Positions 7,795-8,129 of a stretch of 8,129 bases of DNA are shown piece by piece. Location: the NCBI GenBank assembly GCA_030040695.1, contig JASHTE010000074.1:1-8129 (forward strand), given 5' to 3'. Made by a program: the position numbers and the translations under genes. Origin of the DNA: Vulcanimicrobiota bacterium (lineage in GTDB: Bacteria; Vulcanimicrobiota; Vulcanimicrobiia; Vulcanimicrobiales; Vulcanimicrobiaceae). Within the stretch, counting starts at the first letter, position 1. Every line of letters begins with the position of its first letter. Below the pieces are notes generated by a model. That model was not told the origin of the DNA. It was given only the letters and a program-made list of their open reading frames with translations, and did no database searches.

Positions 7795-7810
7795 TTCTAA
7801 CCTATTCTAA
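7795..7810 (-). promoter_or_regulatory. AT-rich TTAGAA direct repeat just upstream of the E2-E1 start
   Basis: On the minus strand TTAGAA occurs twice with a 4-bp spacer (10-bp period, about one helical turn), ending 5 bases before the GTG start. It is the only AT-rich patch in a GC-rich neighbourhood. The upstream copy includes TAGAAT, one mismatch from a sigma-70 -10 box, but no acceptable -35 lies 16-18 bp further upstream. The block also contains the AGG that may act as ribosome-binding site. A promoter, an operator half-site pair and a simple leader are all possible. Confidence 0.25.
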
Positions 7811-7813
7811 GGT

Positions 7814-7836
7814 GAAGCGCGCGCCCCCGCGCCTTC
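7814..7836 (-). terminator. GC-rich hairpin between the cytochrome and the E2-E1 gene (possible weak terminator or attenuator)
   Basis: On the minus strand GAAGGCGCG pairs with CGCGC-CTTC around a GGGG loop, giving nine base pairs with one bulged G. It begins inside the TGA stop of the cytochrome gene. No T-run follows on either strand, so it is not a canonical rho-independent terminator. It may reduce read-through or protect the transcript end, or be chance structure in GC-rich DNA. Confidence 0.25.
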
Positions 7837-8129
7837 AAAAATAGCCGGCGGGCAGCACGGGGGCCGCGATCCGCGCGTTCCTGTTGAACGCCGGCCGTTC
7901 GTGCGAGAGCACGAATGCCGCGACATCGTAGGCTTCACGCGCCGTAAGCGTCCGCGGCGCGTTCTTGGGCATATTGTAGTAAACGAAGCCGGTCATCCGG
8001 TCGAGATGGGCCATCCCTGCGCCCGCATTGAAGGAGCCGGTTCCCCAAAGAGGCGGGTAGGCTACGCCCCCGGCACCGTTTGCTCCGTGACAGGTCGAGC
8101 ACCGCTGCGCGTACAACGCCGCGCCCGCT
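7835..8129 (-). CDS. Mono-haem c-type cytochrome domain, C-terminal part (5' end truncated by window edge)
   Basis: The frame stays open to the right edge. A TTG at 8116 could be read as a start, but it is best read as an internal leucine: the cytochrome c helix runs through it (AGAALYAQRCSTCHG). The haem c attachment site CSTCH lies at 8087-8101 and the probable axial methionine is in NMPKN (codon 7970-7972). The segments PPLWG, SFNAGAGM, LTAREAYDVAAFV and RPAF resemble the C-terminal haem domain of thiosulfate dehydrogenase (TsdA)-type cytochromes, so the full protein may be a di-haem exported electron carrier or oxidase subunit. A signal peptide and any first haem would lie outside the window. 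It ends 45 bp before the E2-E1 start on the same strand, so co-transcription is possible but is not shown. The TsdA function is only a family resemblance. Confidence 0.8.
   Translation of the reverse strand, partial: AGAALYAQRCSTCHGANGAGGVAYPPLWGTGSFNAGAGMAHLDRMTGFVYYNMPKNAPRTLTAREAYDVAAFVLSHERPAFNRNARIAAPVLPAGYF

Noticed and set aside
7804..7809. TAGAAT (minus strand) as a sigma-70 -10 box
   Set aside because: The hexamer at 17-bp spacing is GCGCGG, and the nearest TTGAAG is 23 bp away, so no complete promoter can be supported; kept only as a low-confidence regulatory patch.
8114..8116. TTG at 8116 as the start of the cytochrome gene
   Set aside because: It lies only six codons before the haem motif, inside the usual first helix, with no signal peptide. 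A c-type cytochrome needs export, so the real start must be further right.
1..8129. tRNA, rRNA, CRISPR arrays, insertion sequences or phage attachment sites
   Set aside because: No regularly spaced repeats, terminal inverted repeats, transposase motifs or tRNA-like arms were seen, and coding sequence covers nearly the whole window.

Overview
This is a densely coded, GC-rich window with five protein genes in two opposing blocks and no RNA gene, mobile element or CRISPR array that I can see. The strong G/C third-position bias gives long open shadow frames over every real gene. The source looks like a free-living, respiring, high-GC bacterium: it has a complete 2-oxoglutarate dehydrogenase E2-E1, a c-type cytochrome and an exported peptidase. 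The E2-E1 fusion resembles the actinobacterial Kgd/OdhA family, but it carries lipoyl and E3-binding domains that those proteins lack. That leaves an actinobacterium-like or uncultured high-GC phylum (for example Eremiobacterota) open; I cannot settle the taxonomy from the sequence alone.

Positions 1-3875, plus strand: three genes joined by 4-bp start/stop overlaps. They are a lysine 2,3-aminomutase-family radical SAM enzyme (cut by the left edge), a LOG-type nucleotide 5'-monophosphate phosphoribohydrolase, and a prolyl oligopeptidase (S9A) with a signal peptide. The overlaps imply a single, translationally coupled transcript whose promoter lies outside the window. Linking amino-acid rearrangement, nucleotide salvage and exported peptide hydrolysis into one pathway would be speculation.

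Positions 3878-8129, minus strand: a 1303-residue protein with lipoyl, E3-binding, succinyltransferase (E2) and thiamine-dependent 2-oxoglutarate dehydrogenase (E1) modules in one chain. Upstream of it lies the C-terminal part of a mono-haem c-type cytochrome domain, cut by the right edge. The 45-bp gap between them holds a GC hairpin and an AT-rich 6-bp direct repeat. The two blocks converge at 3873-3880, where only 2 bp separate the stop codons and both stops lie inside a 14-bp perfect palindrome.

The most noteworthy item is the four-module E1-E2 fusion, which would need only E3 (lipoamide dehydrogenase) in trans. Everything else looks like recognisable housekeeping or accessory metabolism; I found no defence, secretion or mobile system here.
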